This document shows positions 21,237 to 32,653 of a stretch of DNA of 64,000 bases, piece after piece. The number at the start of each line of letters is the position of its first letter. Positions within the stretch are counted from its first letter, which is position 1. The stretch spans positions 22,828,501-22,892,500 of the forward strand of contig OY756958.1 in assembly GCA_963580455.1 (NCBI GenBank), given 5' to 3'. The notes beneath the pieces were generated by a model. The model ran no database searches. It saw nothing but the letters and a program-made list of their open reading frames with translations, and was not told where the DNA came from. Source of the stretch: Euonymus europaeus. Its lineage: Eukaryota; Streptophyta; Magnoliopsida; Celastrales; Celastraceae. The translations under genes and the position numbers were made by a program.

Positions 21237-24200
21237 TTATGTCTTTACTCCCCCAGATGCAAGAAGATCTTGGAGTTTCCGCATACCAATCTTATAGACC
21301 AACTTCTTGAATGTTGTAGGTGGTAACGCTTTAGTGAATAAATCTGCTAGATTATCACAAGAACGAACTTGTTGAACATCTATATCACCACTCTTCTGGA
21401 GCTCATGTGTACTGAAGAATTTCGGGTAGATGTGTTTAGTCCTGTCACCTTTTATGTATCCTCCGCGGAGCTGAGCTATACAAGCAGCATTGTCTTCATA
21501 GACTACCGTTGGGATACTTTTAACAGATTGTAATCCACACTTCTCTTGAATATGAGAAATCATTCCTCTCAGCCATACGCATTCCCGACTAGCTTCGTAA
21601 ATCGCCACTATCTCAGAATGATTGGAAGAAGTTGCTGTGAGTGTTTGTTTAACTGATTTCCAAGAAATAGCAGTATTTCCAAAAAGAAATACGTAACCAG
21701 TCTGAGACTTGGCATTGTGAGGATCGGATAAATAACCGGCATCTGCATATCCAACCAACTGAGACTTGAGATCTGATGAGTAGAATAAACCCAAGTCGGT
21801 TGTTCCTCGCAGATAACGCATGATATGTTTAACTCCATTCCAATGACGTCGAGTAGGAGCAGAACTATATCTGGCCAACAAATTCACAGGAAATGCAATA
21901 TCTGGTCTAGTACAATTGGCTAAATACATCAAAGATCCAATTGCACTCAAATATGGTACTTTTGGACCAAGTAATGCCTCCCCCTCATCTTGAGGTCGAA
22001 ATGGATCTTTCTTTACATCAAGTGCACGAACTACCATTGGAGAACTCAAAGGATGTACCTTATCCATGTAGAACTGCTTTAATACTTTTTCGGTATAAGT
22101 AGATTGATGAAGAAAGATATCATTACTCAAATGTTCGATCTGAAGACCAAGACAATATTTTGTCTTTCCTAGATCTTTCATCTCAAATTCTGCTTTTAAA
22201 TAATCAGCAGCTTTAGTGAGCTCTTCAGGAGTCCCAATTAAATTTAAGTCATCAACATAAACAGCGATTATAACAAATCCAGATTCTGACTTTTTAATAA
22301 ATACGCATGGACAAATTGGATCATTCGTAAATTCTTCTCTAATAAGATATTCACTCAATCGATTATACCACATGCGCCCGGATTGTTTTAATCCATATAG
22401 TGAATGCTGGAGTTTGATTGAACACAATCCTCTAGGTTTTGCTTCAGGCAACCGAAATCCTTCAGGGATTTTCATATAAATTTCACTATCCAATGATCCA
22501 TATAAATAAGCTGTCACTACGTCCATAAGACGCATAGTCAATCGTTCAGCTACCGTTAGGCCAATTAAGAATCTAAAAGTAATTCCATCCATGACAGGAG
22601 AATATGTTTCATCATAATCAATTCCTGGTCTCTGCGAGAAACCTTGTGCTACAAGTCTCGCTTTATAACGAGTAATCTCATTATTCTCATTTCTCTTGCG
22701 CACAAACACCCATTTGAATCCTACTGGTTGAACACCTTCTGGTGTCTGGACTACAGGTCCAAAAACTTCTCTTTTTGATAGAGAATTTAGTTCTGCTTTC
22801 ATAGCTTCTTGCCATTTAGGCCAATCACTTCTATGTCGACATTCATCAACGGATTTAGGCTCAGAATCCTCATTACTTTTGGTAATATCTGTAGCAACTG
22901 CATATGCAAATATATCGTCAACAATAATCTTACTTCTATCCCAAATTTCTTTATGAGTTATTGAGCGCTCATTATTTTCATCATCAGGTACTTGTATCTC
23001 TTCAAGAGATATTTTTTCAGAATGTTGGGATTCAATAAGTTTATTCTCTTCAGGAGTAATCTCTACAGGAGAAATATGCTCTTCTGGAGTATGCTCTGCT
23101 AGGGCTTTGATAGGAGTTTGGACATTTCTTTTTCGGGGAAATCTATCTTTAGCTCCCAGTGGTCTTCCACGTTTCTGACGTGGTTTTAATTCATCACTTG
23201 CTATTTGTCCTTCAGGGACATTGATACGTTCAGTAGAATTTCTAGCAGGAATATGTGATTGCAAAACTTTTGAAGTATCATTAAATGCATCAGGTAATTG
23301 ATTAGCAATACCTTGTAAATGAACAATTTTCTGAACTTCAAGTTCACACTGCTTTGTTCGTGGATCAAAATGATATTGTGTCACAGTGTTCCAAGAGATA
23401 TCATCATGTTTATGATGTTGAGAATCTTTGTTGCCTAAAGGAGGAAAAATAGATTCATCAAAGTGACAATCTGCAAATCTAGCTTTGAAAATATCGCCAG
23501 TTAGTGGTTCGAGATATCGAATAATAGAAGGAGAATCAAAACCAACATAGATACCAAGTTGACGTTGTGGTCCCATCTTAGTACGTTGTGGAGGTGAAAT
23601 AGGAACATAAACAGCACAACCAAATATACGAAGATGTGAAATATTGGGTTGAGAACCTAACACTAGCTGTAAAGGTGAATATGAATGATGAGCAGATGGT
23701 CTGATTCGAATTAATGATGCAGCATGTAATATGGCATGTCCCCAAGCATCAAAAGGTAATTTACTTTTCAAAAGCATAGGTCTAGCAATCAGCTGAAGAC
23801 GTTTTATTAGTGATTATGCCAAACCATTTTGAGTATGAGTATGTGCAACGGGATGTTCAACATCTATACCTAATGACATGCAATAATCATTGAAGGCTTT
23901 AGAGGTAAATTCACCAGCACTATCTAATCGAACAGACTTAATGGGATAATCTGGAAATTGTGCATGTAAACGAATAATTTGAGCTAAGAATCTAGCAAAT
24001 GCAACATTACGAGTAGATAATAAACATACATGTGACCACTTAGATGATGCATCTATCAAAACCATAAAATAACGAAATGGTCCGCATGATGGATGAATAG
24101 GTCCACATATATCTCCATGAACACGTTGCAGAAAATTATGAGATTCTACGCCTACCTTCAGGGTAGATGGTCTCACAATTAATTTTTCTTGTGAACAAGC

Positions 24201-24794
24201 AACACATAAGTGATCTTTAGGTAAAAGAAACTTCTGGTTTTGTAATGGATGTCCATTTGTATTTTCAATTATTCTACGCATCATAGTAGAACCTGGATGA
24301 CCAAGACGATCATGCCAAAGTATAGATTCTTTAAAATCAGAACACTTCTGGTGCATCACAACATGTGTTTCAATCCATTTTATACTTGCATGATATAAAC
24401 CTGAAGAAAAAGCCACAAACTTTTCTAGTACAAGCTTCTGGCTTGAAATGATAGAAGTAATATATAAGTAATCTTTATTACCTTCTCTTCCAGACTCAAA
24501 ATGATATCCATTGTGACGAATATCCTTGAAACTCAATAAGTTTCTTTTTGATTTGGGAGAGTATAATGCTTCCTCAATATATATTTTTGTCCCTCTAGGC
24601 AATATGATATTAGCTCTTCCGGAGCCTTCAATTATTTTTGATGTGCCTGAGATGGTATTTACATTTGCTTCAAGAAATGTCAAGTGTAGAAAATATTTCT
24701 TATGTTTAAGGATAGTGTGAGTTGTTGCACTATCAATTAAACATATATCTTCATCGACCATATTTCTAAAGAGAAACAAAATAACTTGCATCAC
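21237..24794 (-). pseudogene. copia pol: protease, integrase, reverse transcriptase, RNase H
   Basis: Pol polyprotein of the retrotransposon in copia order, one reading frame interrupted once. Protease shows the DSATTH active-site block. Next come the zinc-binding pre-integrase region (HDRLGHPG ... CVAC) and an integrase core with HGDICGP and RLDSAGEF. TAA at 23814-23816 falls right after QNGLA, the position of the catalytic Glu in copia integrases. Downstream, the same frame carries KWVFVRKR, the YVDDLNLIG reverse transcriptase motif and RNase H (SSNHSEI, YEDNAACI), ending at 21237. No other break was seen. The start at 24794 follows a possible splice acceptor (see the 24795-25100 entry). 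Confidence 0.92.
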
Positions 24795-25100
24795 ATATTA
24801 ATCCAAAAGTATAATATAAATAAATATTAGATTGCATATAAATATATTAAACGTATAAATTTGACAAGTCCGGGACTGGTGGCCGAGTGGTGGCGAGATC
24901 CAATAAAATATAGTTTAGAAAAGAAGGTCCGAGGATCGAACCCACCGTCAGCAGTTCTGGACTTTTTTTTTTCTTCTTTTTTTTTATTATTTTAACTTAT
25001 CAAAATGATATTTATAAAATGCTGAAATTTTATTGCTTGCAATTAAATGCTTTTACAATCAAAATACAATACAACAATTAAACTCAACAAGTAAATAAAC
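24795..25100 (-). other. Non-coding gap between gag and pol; possible intron
   Basis: AT-rich 306 bp separating the gag stop from the pol frame. On the minus strand it ends in a pyrimidine tract and TTTCTCTTTAG just before the protease region, which looks like a 3' splice site; a convincing 5' donor was not found. It contains the antisense tRNA-like sequence at 24868-24962. Confidence 0.5.
24868..24962 (+). ncRNA. tRNA-like / Pol III-type sequence inside the copia element
   Basis: On plus, a 95-nt stretch begins GTCCGGG and ends TCTGGAC; these can pair over 7 bp (G-U allowed), like an acceptor stem. It holds an A-box match TGGCCGAGTGG (24880-24890, tRNA-Leu/Ser style) and a B-box match GATCGAACC (24934-24942), and is followed at once by a 10-T run (24963-24972), a Pol III terminator. 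The anticodon and T arms do not fold convincingly, so it is a tRNA-derived relic or SINE head rather than a working tRNA gene. It is antisense to the retrotransposon. Confidence 0.5.
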
Positions 25101-26114
25101 TTATTTATATATATCAGGATTTTCTAGGAAATCTGAAACATCCAAATGTGTTAAATTGCCAAGATCTTCAAGATCATCAAAGTCATCATTATTATCAAAC
25201 TTAGCAAAGTTTGTTTCTGCCACCTTGCTCTTTCCTTTTATTGAGGCTTGATATAAATCTACCAAATGTCTAGGCGTACGACAGGTACGTGACCAATGCC
25301 CCTGAGCACCACACCTGAAACAAGTTTCATTATTACCCTTCTGAGGTTTATTTGGCAATCTTTTATTTGCCTGACTTGTTTCACCATCATACCTCTTCTG
25401 GTGGTATGAATTATAACCAGAATTACCTCCATGGTTTCGATGGCCATAACCACGGCCTCGACCTCTTCTTCCACCACGTTCACGTCCTCGTCCTCGATTA
25501 TTATGTACAACAGCGTTCGCTTCAGGGAACGGTGTACTGCCAGTAGGGCGAGAATGATGATTTTTCAACAGCAGTTCATTATTCTGCTCTGCCACAAGTA
25601 AAGCACCTACTAGATGAGAATGTTTTGCATATGCTTTCTGTCGATATTGCTCCTGTAATATCATATTAGAAGCATGGAATGTGGACAGTGTTTTTTCTAG
25701 CTTATCCGACTCAGTAGGTTTCTCACCACAAAAATCAAGTTGTGAGATAATTTTGTACATAGCAGAATTATACTCACGGACTGATTTGTAGTCTTGCATC
25801 CTCAGGTGCATCCAGTCGTAACGAGCTTTTGGGAGTATGATATTCTTCTGGTGTTCATACCTTTCCCTTAAATCAATCCACAATGCAAGAGGATTCTTTT
25901 CCATGAGGTATTCGGCTTTTAATTCCTCATGAAGGTGGCGGCGAAGCAAAATCATTGCTTTAGCCTGATTCTGTGGAGACTCGGTATTTTCCGCTTTAAT
26001 GGTGTTGTCAAGTCCCATAGCACCCAAGTGAGTCTCAACATCAACAACCCAAGATAGATAATTGCTTCCAGAAATATCAAGTGCCGTGAAATCTAAACTT
26101 TTTAAATTCGACAT
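25101..26114 (-). CDS. copia Gag polyprotein
   Basis: A 337-residue Gag, the coat protein of the retrotransposon particle. The N-terminal two thirds match the plant copia gag fold (YLSWVVDVETHLGAMGL near residue 18; LWIDLRERYEHQK; EYNSAMYKIISQLDFCGE). An Arg/Gly-rich linker (RGRGRERGGRRGRGRGYG) leads to a single CCHC zinc knuckle, CFRCGAQGHWSRTC, near residue 275. An acidic tail ends ENPDIYK. The frame is intact. It is encoded separately from pol. Confidence 0.93.
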   Translation of the reverse strand: MSNLKSLDFTALDISGSNYLSWVVDVETHLGAMGLDNTIKAENTESPQNQAKAMILLRRHLHEELKAEYLMEKNPLALWIDLRERYEHQKNIILPKARYDWMHLRMQDYKSVREYNSAMYKIISQLDFCGEKPTESDKLEKTLSTFHASNMILQEQYRQKAYAKHSHLVGALLVAEQNNELLLKNHHSRPTGSTPFPEANAVVHNNRGRGRERGGRRGRGRGYGHRNHGGNSGYNSYHQKRYDGETSQANKRLPNKPQKGNNETCFRCGAQGHWSRTCRTPRHLVDLYQASIKGKSKVAETNFAKFDNNDDFDDLEDLGNLTHLDVSDFLENPDIYK

Positions 26115-26199
26115 AATGAAATATTATAATAAACTTAGAAAATATAACAATTGATGATTACTTACTTACAACCTCAAAAGCTTGCTCTTGATACAGCGG

Positions 26200-26220
26200 T
26201 GGAGACTCGTGCTGATAACG
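26200..26220 (-). promoter_or_regulatory. Candidate primer binding site
   Basis: On minus, the sequence next to the 5' LTR reads CGTTATCAGCACGAGTCTCC. It occupies the primer binding site position but is not the usual initiator-Met complement (TGGTATCAGAGC); the priming tRNA is not identified. Confidence 0.55.
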
Positions 26221-26639
26221 TGTTGTGAAAAACAAGGAATTAAATAATTCCCAAAATCAAGATTAAGGAATCTTGTATTATAAGAATAATATTTAGAATA
26301 ATATTTGGAGAGAATTGAATAGATAGAAATAAGATAGAAATGAGAGAATACTTTCTTCAATTGATGTGTACAAAGTATGAAGTTTAAGCACCTATTTATA
26401 GTGCAAAAACTCACCTAAATCAACTAATACAATAAATGTTAATTGCATTTTCTCCACTAATTCTAATATCTCATCCACCACTATTAAATCATGTCTATTA
26501 GGTGTGTAACACTCCATCCACTACTATTAAAATATGTCCATTAGGTGTATAACATAATTAATATATTTGGATGGATTAGTGGTTGAGTTGGTAAAGTGTA
26601 TCATCCACATTAAGTAAATGTTTTTTAACATTTACAACA
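26221..26639 (-). repeat. 5' LTR of the copia element
   Basis: 419 bp, differing from the 3' LTR by T/C at about 26351 and C/T at about 26439. On minus, TATAAATAGGTG (rc of 26390-26401) is a good TATA box for element transcription. Confidence 0.95.
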
Positions 26640-26644
26640 GGGGA

Positions 26645-28475
26645 TACTAAATAAAAATGCACCTCCATTTTCGTAAAAGTGACAAACAAGCTCGTGTTAA
26701 AAATAATGGACCACGTTAGTCATTTAATATTTTTTCCATCAAATAGATATGGTTGTTAATTGCTGATATAATTTTATTTTGTATAAATCATTGTGTAAAA
26801 TATGAGGTAGATTTTTAAAATATATATATTGAAATAAATTAAAAAAGGGCCTCCCCCTCTCTCTTCTGTCTTCTTATTCACCATCACAACTAGAACCATT
26901 TGTGAAGATCTAGGTACTCTTTTTGTGTTTCAATGAAAATTGTTGGCGGAATCAAAAATTGCACGACTTCATAACAGAACAACTTCAGAATTTTTGACCT
27001 TTTTTTTTTTATTTAGAGCTTTTACTGTAAGACTCTCACATCGAAAGATGCGGGAAGATATGAGTCATTTATTAGGACAAAGTTCATCCCTAACATATAA
27101 CAAGATCTTTTCTAAGGTTCAGGTGAGTTGAGTTTAGCACACTTGCCGGATTTATGAGAAAATAACGCCGTGTGAACTTGATGTATCTTTAAGAATCGGA
27201 TACCTCAAAACAAACAAATTATTAGGTGTGTATGGAGGCTGTGAAATTTACAACATTTGGTTAAGAGCTTTCGATTTTTCCAAAGGCAAAGCAAGGCGAT
27301 TCAAAAGGTTGTCTCAGTCCATCACGTCTATTAAAAAACACAACTTGTCGAGCATCATTGTTGGCATGCCTTGAGTGCTCTTAAGCTTCTCTGAATTACC
27401 CCTATGAAGCCCAAATTCTTGAAGAATGGTGATGCTGAGTTACTGAATATGTTGGATTTCTGAAATTGGTTGAAATGAGGGGTTAACTGACCCAGTTTAT
27501 GAAAGCACATGGGTTTATTTGACCCATTTCTCCAAGTAGAAGACAACAAGTATAGATAATACTAAAATCTCTTTTTCTTTGCCGGATGCAGTTTTCAAAT
27601 CTATAGTTTTTAATGTTACACTTTTAGATTAGAAAACATCACTAGTGTTGATCCTATTTTGACAAAATCATCGATTTTGTGTGTGTTTTTTAGATGATTA
27701 TTATAAATTTAAGTATAGTTAAAAGTGAACATGGATCACCAACGGCTACTGCCAGTGGCACATTTCAATCTGAACAAACCAAATTTTGAGTCTCAAGAGT
27801 TCAAGAAGGCACAATGAAATACAAAATTTTCATTTCAATATTTGATAGACTTAAATTCACACCGTCAAATCCGCACATACATGACAACATCAAAAATTAG
27901 GTCAGACTAACATAAAAAAAAAATAGGGTCAAAACTCAATACGTGATCACAAAAGTATTATTACTAGTCAAAATCGAAACTCGGGACATCTTGAGTCCAT
28001 ACGACCTAATTCTAGAGATTCATCACTAAACTATACTCGAGTGGATAAAGGGCAGTCCCATAAAACACTAAAAAAAATAGATTCATTGAGGACTGGGGAC
28101 TGGACATTTTAAATTTTTTCTTGAGACAGCACCATCCCTTCCCTTGATTCAATAAACCAGTTACCTGATCACATTCAATGAGTTAGTTTATCAATGACAT
28201 AGCAGAGATAGAAAAATCCACATTACTCCTACTAAACCTTCCAAATCGTCTACAATTAAGGAAAATAGAAGACATTGTCTCCGTGTGTTTGTGTGTGAAA
28301 CCATAAATCCTATAATCAGTTGGAATTGAGCTGACTTCTTTGTATTAATAGCATCATGCTCGCCTTATAGCTCCTCGATAAATTCATTTTCACTTCTCAA
28401 AAAATGCAAAATAAAATAAAATAAAAACAATAGCTCTCGAAAAGCTTCATCCCAATCTTAACATCAAAATCCTTC
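26645..28475. other. Intergenic spacer, downstream of mTERF copy C
   Basis: The left part is unique AT-rich DNA with no domain-bearing frame. From about 28145 it resembles the spacer at 18380-18580, marking the duplicated flank of copy C. No gene seen. Confidence 0.55.
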
Positions 28476-29657
28476 CTAATCATCCAGCTTTTCTTGATAC
28501 AACTTCAAAAGATCAGGAGCCTCCTTTTGAAAAGGTATCACAAACCTTTCCAAGAAACCCCGTTCAGGAGACTGCATTGCCACATGTAAAGAAATTGATC
28601 TAGCAACCAAACCTTTTGCGAACAATGTCTTAAGAACAGAACATCGAGGAACGATCCTCTTTTCCAAGCTATAACTGAAGATTTGCGGAGTTCTGGCAAG
28701 TAGTGAAGACTCACAGCCCAAATAGTTGACAAAAACTTCCATTGCTCCCATTATCTTCTTCTCAGAATATATCATACAATATGGAAACTTCCTAAAAGCT
28801 AGTAAGAAATCATCCTCAGACCATCCCCACTTCCTGTAAACATTCAACTTCCTTTCCCATGTTGTCTTGGACAACGTCAGCTTAGCACGTACTGCCACAA
28901 CAAAGCAAAAACTCGAAGGATCAATACCGATTTCCTTCACTTCCTCCAAAACATTTTTAAGAAGCTCTGGATGGAATCTCTGACCTGATCGACGAAAGTG
29001 GAGTAGATACATTATATTTATTAAAGGTACCCCATATTCTTTGAACATTGCAACAATGGGCAGGATTTCATCCTCATGGTAACAAGAAAGAACCACAGGA
29101 AAACGCTTGATCACAACCCTAGTTTCGGAATCAGAACCAAACAGATTCTTCAGAATCAAATAACAAGGAATAAGCTGATCCTTCAAGTTTCTAGTTAAAA
29201 CATTTGGGAAAGCAGAAAAGGTCTTTCCCAGGTCGGCCTTTGACATGCCCTTAGAAAGAAAAAACTCGATCTTCGGAAGTAGTGAATTCCGAGGATTAGA
29301 AAAACAGAGGATAGATGGACATCTTTTTACTAGAGTGAATATCTGTGATTGAGAGAAACCTAGCTCCTTGAAGAAAGAAATAACAGAATCTGCTTTTTCT
29401 GGGGTTTTCAATTGGATATAATTAGAGGCCGCTAACGCAGCCTTCAGTGGAAACCCGCATGAGTTCATGAGGTAAGAAACCGTAAATGACTCTTTCTTGG
29501 TATCTCTAGAGCTGCCTTTGTACCTAATAGACGAAAACCTCGATTGGTCGTCAAGGAAACGCAAAGTAGGAACCTTTGGAGGACTAAATGCGTATCTGGC
29601 CCGAAGTAGCCTTCTACAGAAAAATACAACACCAATCATGGCGTTTCGTGCTGCCAT
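28476..29657 (-). CDS. mTERF family protein (copy C)
   Basis: A 393-residue, single-exon mTERF protein. The open frame extends upstream to 29765, but the ATG at 29655-29657 is chosen because it gives MAARNAMIGVVFFCRRLLRA, aligning exactly with the start of copy B and giving identical length. It has the same repeats and the WERKLNVYRKWGWSEDD block. Differences from B are mostly conservative (e.g. ILCFSNPRNS for ILRYSNPRKS; a C-terminal LYQEKLDD tail). It lies at the right end of the cluster and is separated from B by the copia insertion. A predicted organelle targeting peptide is at the N-terminus; the target is unknown. Confidence 0.93.
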   Translation of the reverse strand: MAARNAMIGVVFFCRRLLRARYAFSPPKVPTLRFLDDQSRFSSIRYKGSSRDTKKESFTVSYLMNSCGFPLKAALAASNYIQLKTPEKADSVISFFKELGFSQSQIFTLVKRCPSILCFSNPRNSLLPKIEFFLSKGMSKADLGKTFSAFPNVLTRNLKDQLIPCYLILKNLFGSDSETRVVIKRFPVVLSCYHEDEILPIVAMFKEYGVPLINIMYLLHFRRSGQRFHPELLKNVLEEVKEIGIDPSSFCFVVAVRAKLTLSKTTWERKLNVYRKWGWSEDDFLLAFRKFPYCMIYSEKKIMGAMEVFVNYLGCESSLLARTPQIFSYSLEKRIVPRCSVLKTLFAKGLVARSISLHVAMQSPERGFLERFVIPFQKEAPDLLKLYQEKLDD

Positions 29658-32390
29658 AAATGATTCACTTTGGTATTCCTTCTTTGATAACAGAACAAAT
29701 AAACATATTTGAAGAGACAGAAAGTTGAATTTCAGCTCACAATATGGAGTTGAACAGGAAACCAAACTCTTTTGTTAGGCAGGAGACGGAGAAACGAAGG
29801 AACTTACTGGTTGAATTTGCGAATCAGAATTGAAGTGCTTCCCATGAATCGGACTGTTGTTCAGGCTTCAGATAGAAAACCCTAAACCCCCAAATTGTAG
29901 TTCACACCTACCTCCACGCCTCAGTTCAGTAGTATTTAATCAGCTCGGATTTAGTAGCCCAATTACACTTCTGTTCAGTTACATTCCAAAGCCCAGCCCA
30001 ATACAAGGCCCACATAGCATTGGCCCACACCTTTCACCGACATTTGGCGGATACGATTCTGTCACTAGTGTCCAAAACGAGCAATGTAAGCAAAATCAAA
30101 AGTGCCTTTTCACTTGATGACCGAATCATCCGGTTCCCTCCATCTGCTCTCACTGCAAAACCTGACCGGCTCCCTGTGGCCCAGTTTACCCGGTGGTGCA
30201 TTTATAGACGTCTTACCTGCCACTGTACAGTACTGACATGCAAGAGAGATCTCAGCCGTTTACTCGCACACAACACCGATCATGACCGTTCGTAAAATCT
30301 GCAACTGAAACCAAACAATCCTTATTTTTCATTAAAAGGATTTCGATGACTGCACCACACGCTCTACTTCAACGCTTGGAACCACTCGCTTTCTTACATC
30401 GAATAAACGGGGCTAAAAAGTGTTAGCGGTAAAAAGCAACCGCCACAAATTCCGTACAGATTCTCTGCATCTCTCATATCTCCGTCATCACGCGCTTTAA
30501 AGGGATCGTGGGAGCGATTTTATGGATACTCTGCTTTATACGCTACGATTCGTAGCGTACGTGTCGACTTTTGGTTGGTTAATTCAAAAAGACATTTTTT
30601 TATGGGGATGTAATTACATTATTACGTAGGTTCTAATTATCCTCAAATAATATTTTTTAAAGTTTATGTTATTAAATATTTTAGAGGTGATGATGGTAAA
30701 ATATAAAATATTCTCAAAAAAAATAATATTAAACTTTAAATTTTAAATCCTACGTTAACACTTTAATACTAAATCCTAACTTCTAAATTTTAATAACACG
30801 AGAAGTTTTAGAAAAAACATAATTTGGAGGATTTGTGGATAATTTCGGCTAATTATATCTAAAATAATTGCAACCGTTTTTCTCCCTTCGATTATTAATT
30901 AATATTTGAAAAAAAATTAGACCTTCAAGTTTTTAGTATTAATTTGTTTAATATTTGGCCAACCAACTTATTGTCTATTTTGTTGTTCTAAGATGTAATC
31001 AATCCATGGTTTTATAGTTTGCTAATTTTAGTGGATGAATTATTGATTTTTCTTTTCTAAATCTCAATTTATCTTGAGACCCATTATCACTAGAGCAAAT
31101 CAAGATTAAAGAATTGTTCAATCCTTTTGATATGGCTAAGACAACTAATCAATGCCATTAAGGATGTGTTTTTTGACATGCAATGCTTGTTTTTCATGTA
31201 TGCTTTGTTTTTTATTTTTTGAAAATATAAAATAACCTAAAAAAATACCTTTGATTATTCATTTTAGAAAAAATGGAACAAAAAATCGTTGAAAAAAAGA
31301 ATAATACATTTATAATAAAAAACACGTAAAATAGAGAAAACAAACTAAACAGATTCCAAAAAAAAAACAACAAACATACAAAACTCGACATATTATTGCA
31401 ATAACTAATTCAGACTAAACATACGAAGCAAACTTAATTAATAAGTAAATTTAGCCACCAATTAAACTCAGAGATTTATCTAAAATAACAAAACTTATTT
31501 ATTAAAAAAAATTAGGCGATTCTCCGCAATACAGGGCAAAATAAGTTTTGCGCCTTGCCCTACCTTAAAAACAGTAATAAATAATTTTATAATGTGATCG
31601 AAACCTGGCATTTAGAGTTTGTGATAAAATCAAATTTTAATTGTCTGTTTAAAATGCAAATGCAAACTCCCAAAAATAAATTTTATAACATTTAACTTAA
31701 GAGTACTGCCAAATTTACTTTGTATAAAATAATGAAATTATTTTCACTTATCGACTGTTTGTTTGGGCATCTATACAGCTTATACGCTGTCGATATACTC
31801 AACATTATTTTTTACACTAGTTTATACTCTATTAGACATACTCTCAACCAAACAGAAAATTATTATATTATTTTATTACCAATTCTAACCTCAAGGTCTT
31901 GCTTTAAATTTTTTAAATTCGGTGTTGGGAGAGGTAGGGTTCATAATGAACCCTTCCAACCCTTGTTTAACAAAAGCTCTCAATGAAGTTCAGATGAGTT
32001 CGCGAACCGCTCAGAACTCCTGTGAATCATTTCTAACACTCTAAATTTGAACCCTCATTTTTTATAGATTCGTGAATCGAACCCCCAACTCAATCCTTCA
32101 TGTATCAAATGTCAAGCAAGTCTTTGTCATTAACCCCGTGCACTCAATTACAGTGGATTATTTATGAACTCCTTCATTGGACAATGGACACAATAAACCT
32201 AAGGAAAAGACAACTTTGTCCCAGACAAGCTTAGCTCACAACCACCAAAGCAGAGGACATTCTCGTAACTTCACTGGACAATTAAATCAGATGTACAAAA
32301 CAGTTGGTTACCTACAATTATTTTAACTAAAAAATTTAACAAATCAAATATTTTAGGAAACTGATGCCATGTTTGGCGCGTACACAACCA
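29658..32390. other. Intergenic spacer upstream of copy C and of the CCCH gene
   Basis: 29658-29900 is the duplicated 5' flank shared with copy B. A perfect 21-bp palindrome lies at 30539-30559 (10-bp arms TACGCTACGA / TCGTAGCGTA). The rest, to 32390, is AT-rich with only short, domain-free frames. Confidence 0.55.
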
Positions 32391-32391
32391 C

Positions 32392-32653
32392 TTCTCTCTC
32401 TCTCTCTCTAAAACACACATACAAATACACTCTCTCTTTCACACACAAGAAAGATCAAACAGAGACTGAGAGAGCAATCTGGGACCGAAAGCCGCGAACA
32501 CTGCGTCTTGCAAGAAACATGAACGGAATCCGACGAGCCGTGTCTAATCTCTCTTGAAAGGTAAGCACAGGAAGAAGAAACCGATTGATCGGAGTTTCTG
32601 GCGCAGCATTCTAGGACCGTCCGTAACCGTACACGGGTGTCCGTACGAAGGGC
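32392..32653 (+). promoter_or_regulatory. 5' leader of the CCCH gene with CT tract and short upstream ORF
   Basis: A (CT)n tract at about 32393-32409, common near plant transcription starts, precedes a leader. The leader contains a 12-codon upstream ORF (ATG 32519, stop TGA 32555-32557) and a possible splice donor (AAAG|GTAAGC) at about 32562. The main ATG is 32654. Presence of a leader intron is uncertain. Confidence 0.5.

Larger units (their letters stand above)
20591..26639 (-). mobile_element. Ty1-copia LTR retrotransposon, young insertion
   Basis: A complete copia-order element on the minus strand: 5' LTR (26221-26639), gag, protease-integrase-RT-RNase H, 3' LTR (20591-21009). The target duplication is GGGGA at 20586-20590 and 26640-26644. 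The two 419-bp LTRs differ at only two positions by eye, so insertion is recent. It lies between mTERF copies B and C, in the duplicated spacer. One in-frame stop in pol means this copy could move only with help from another. Confidence 0.96.

Noticed and set aside
24868..24962. Functional tRNA-Leu or tRNA-Ser gene
   Set aside because: Boxes and acceptor pairing are present, but anticodon and T stems do not form well; listed only as tRNA-like.
29658..29765. Upstream 36-residue extension of mTERF copy C
   Set aside because: Copy B lacks it, and the internal ATG gives an identical start and length to B; the extension is hydrophobic leader translation.
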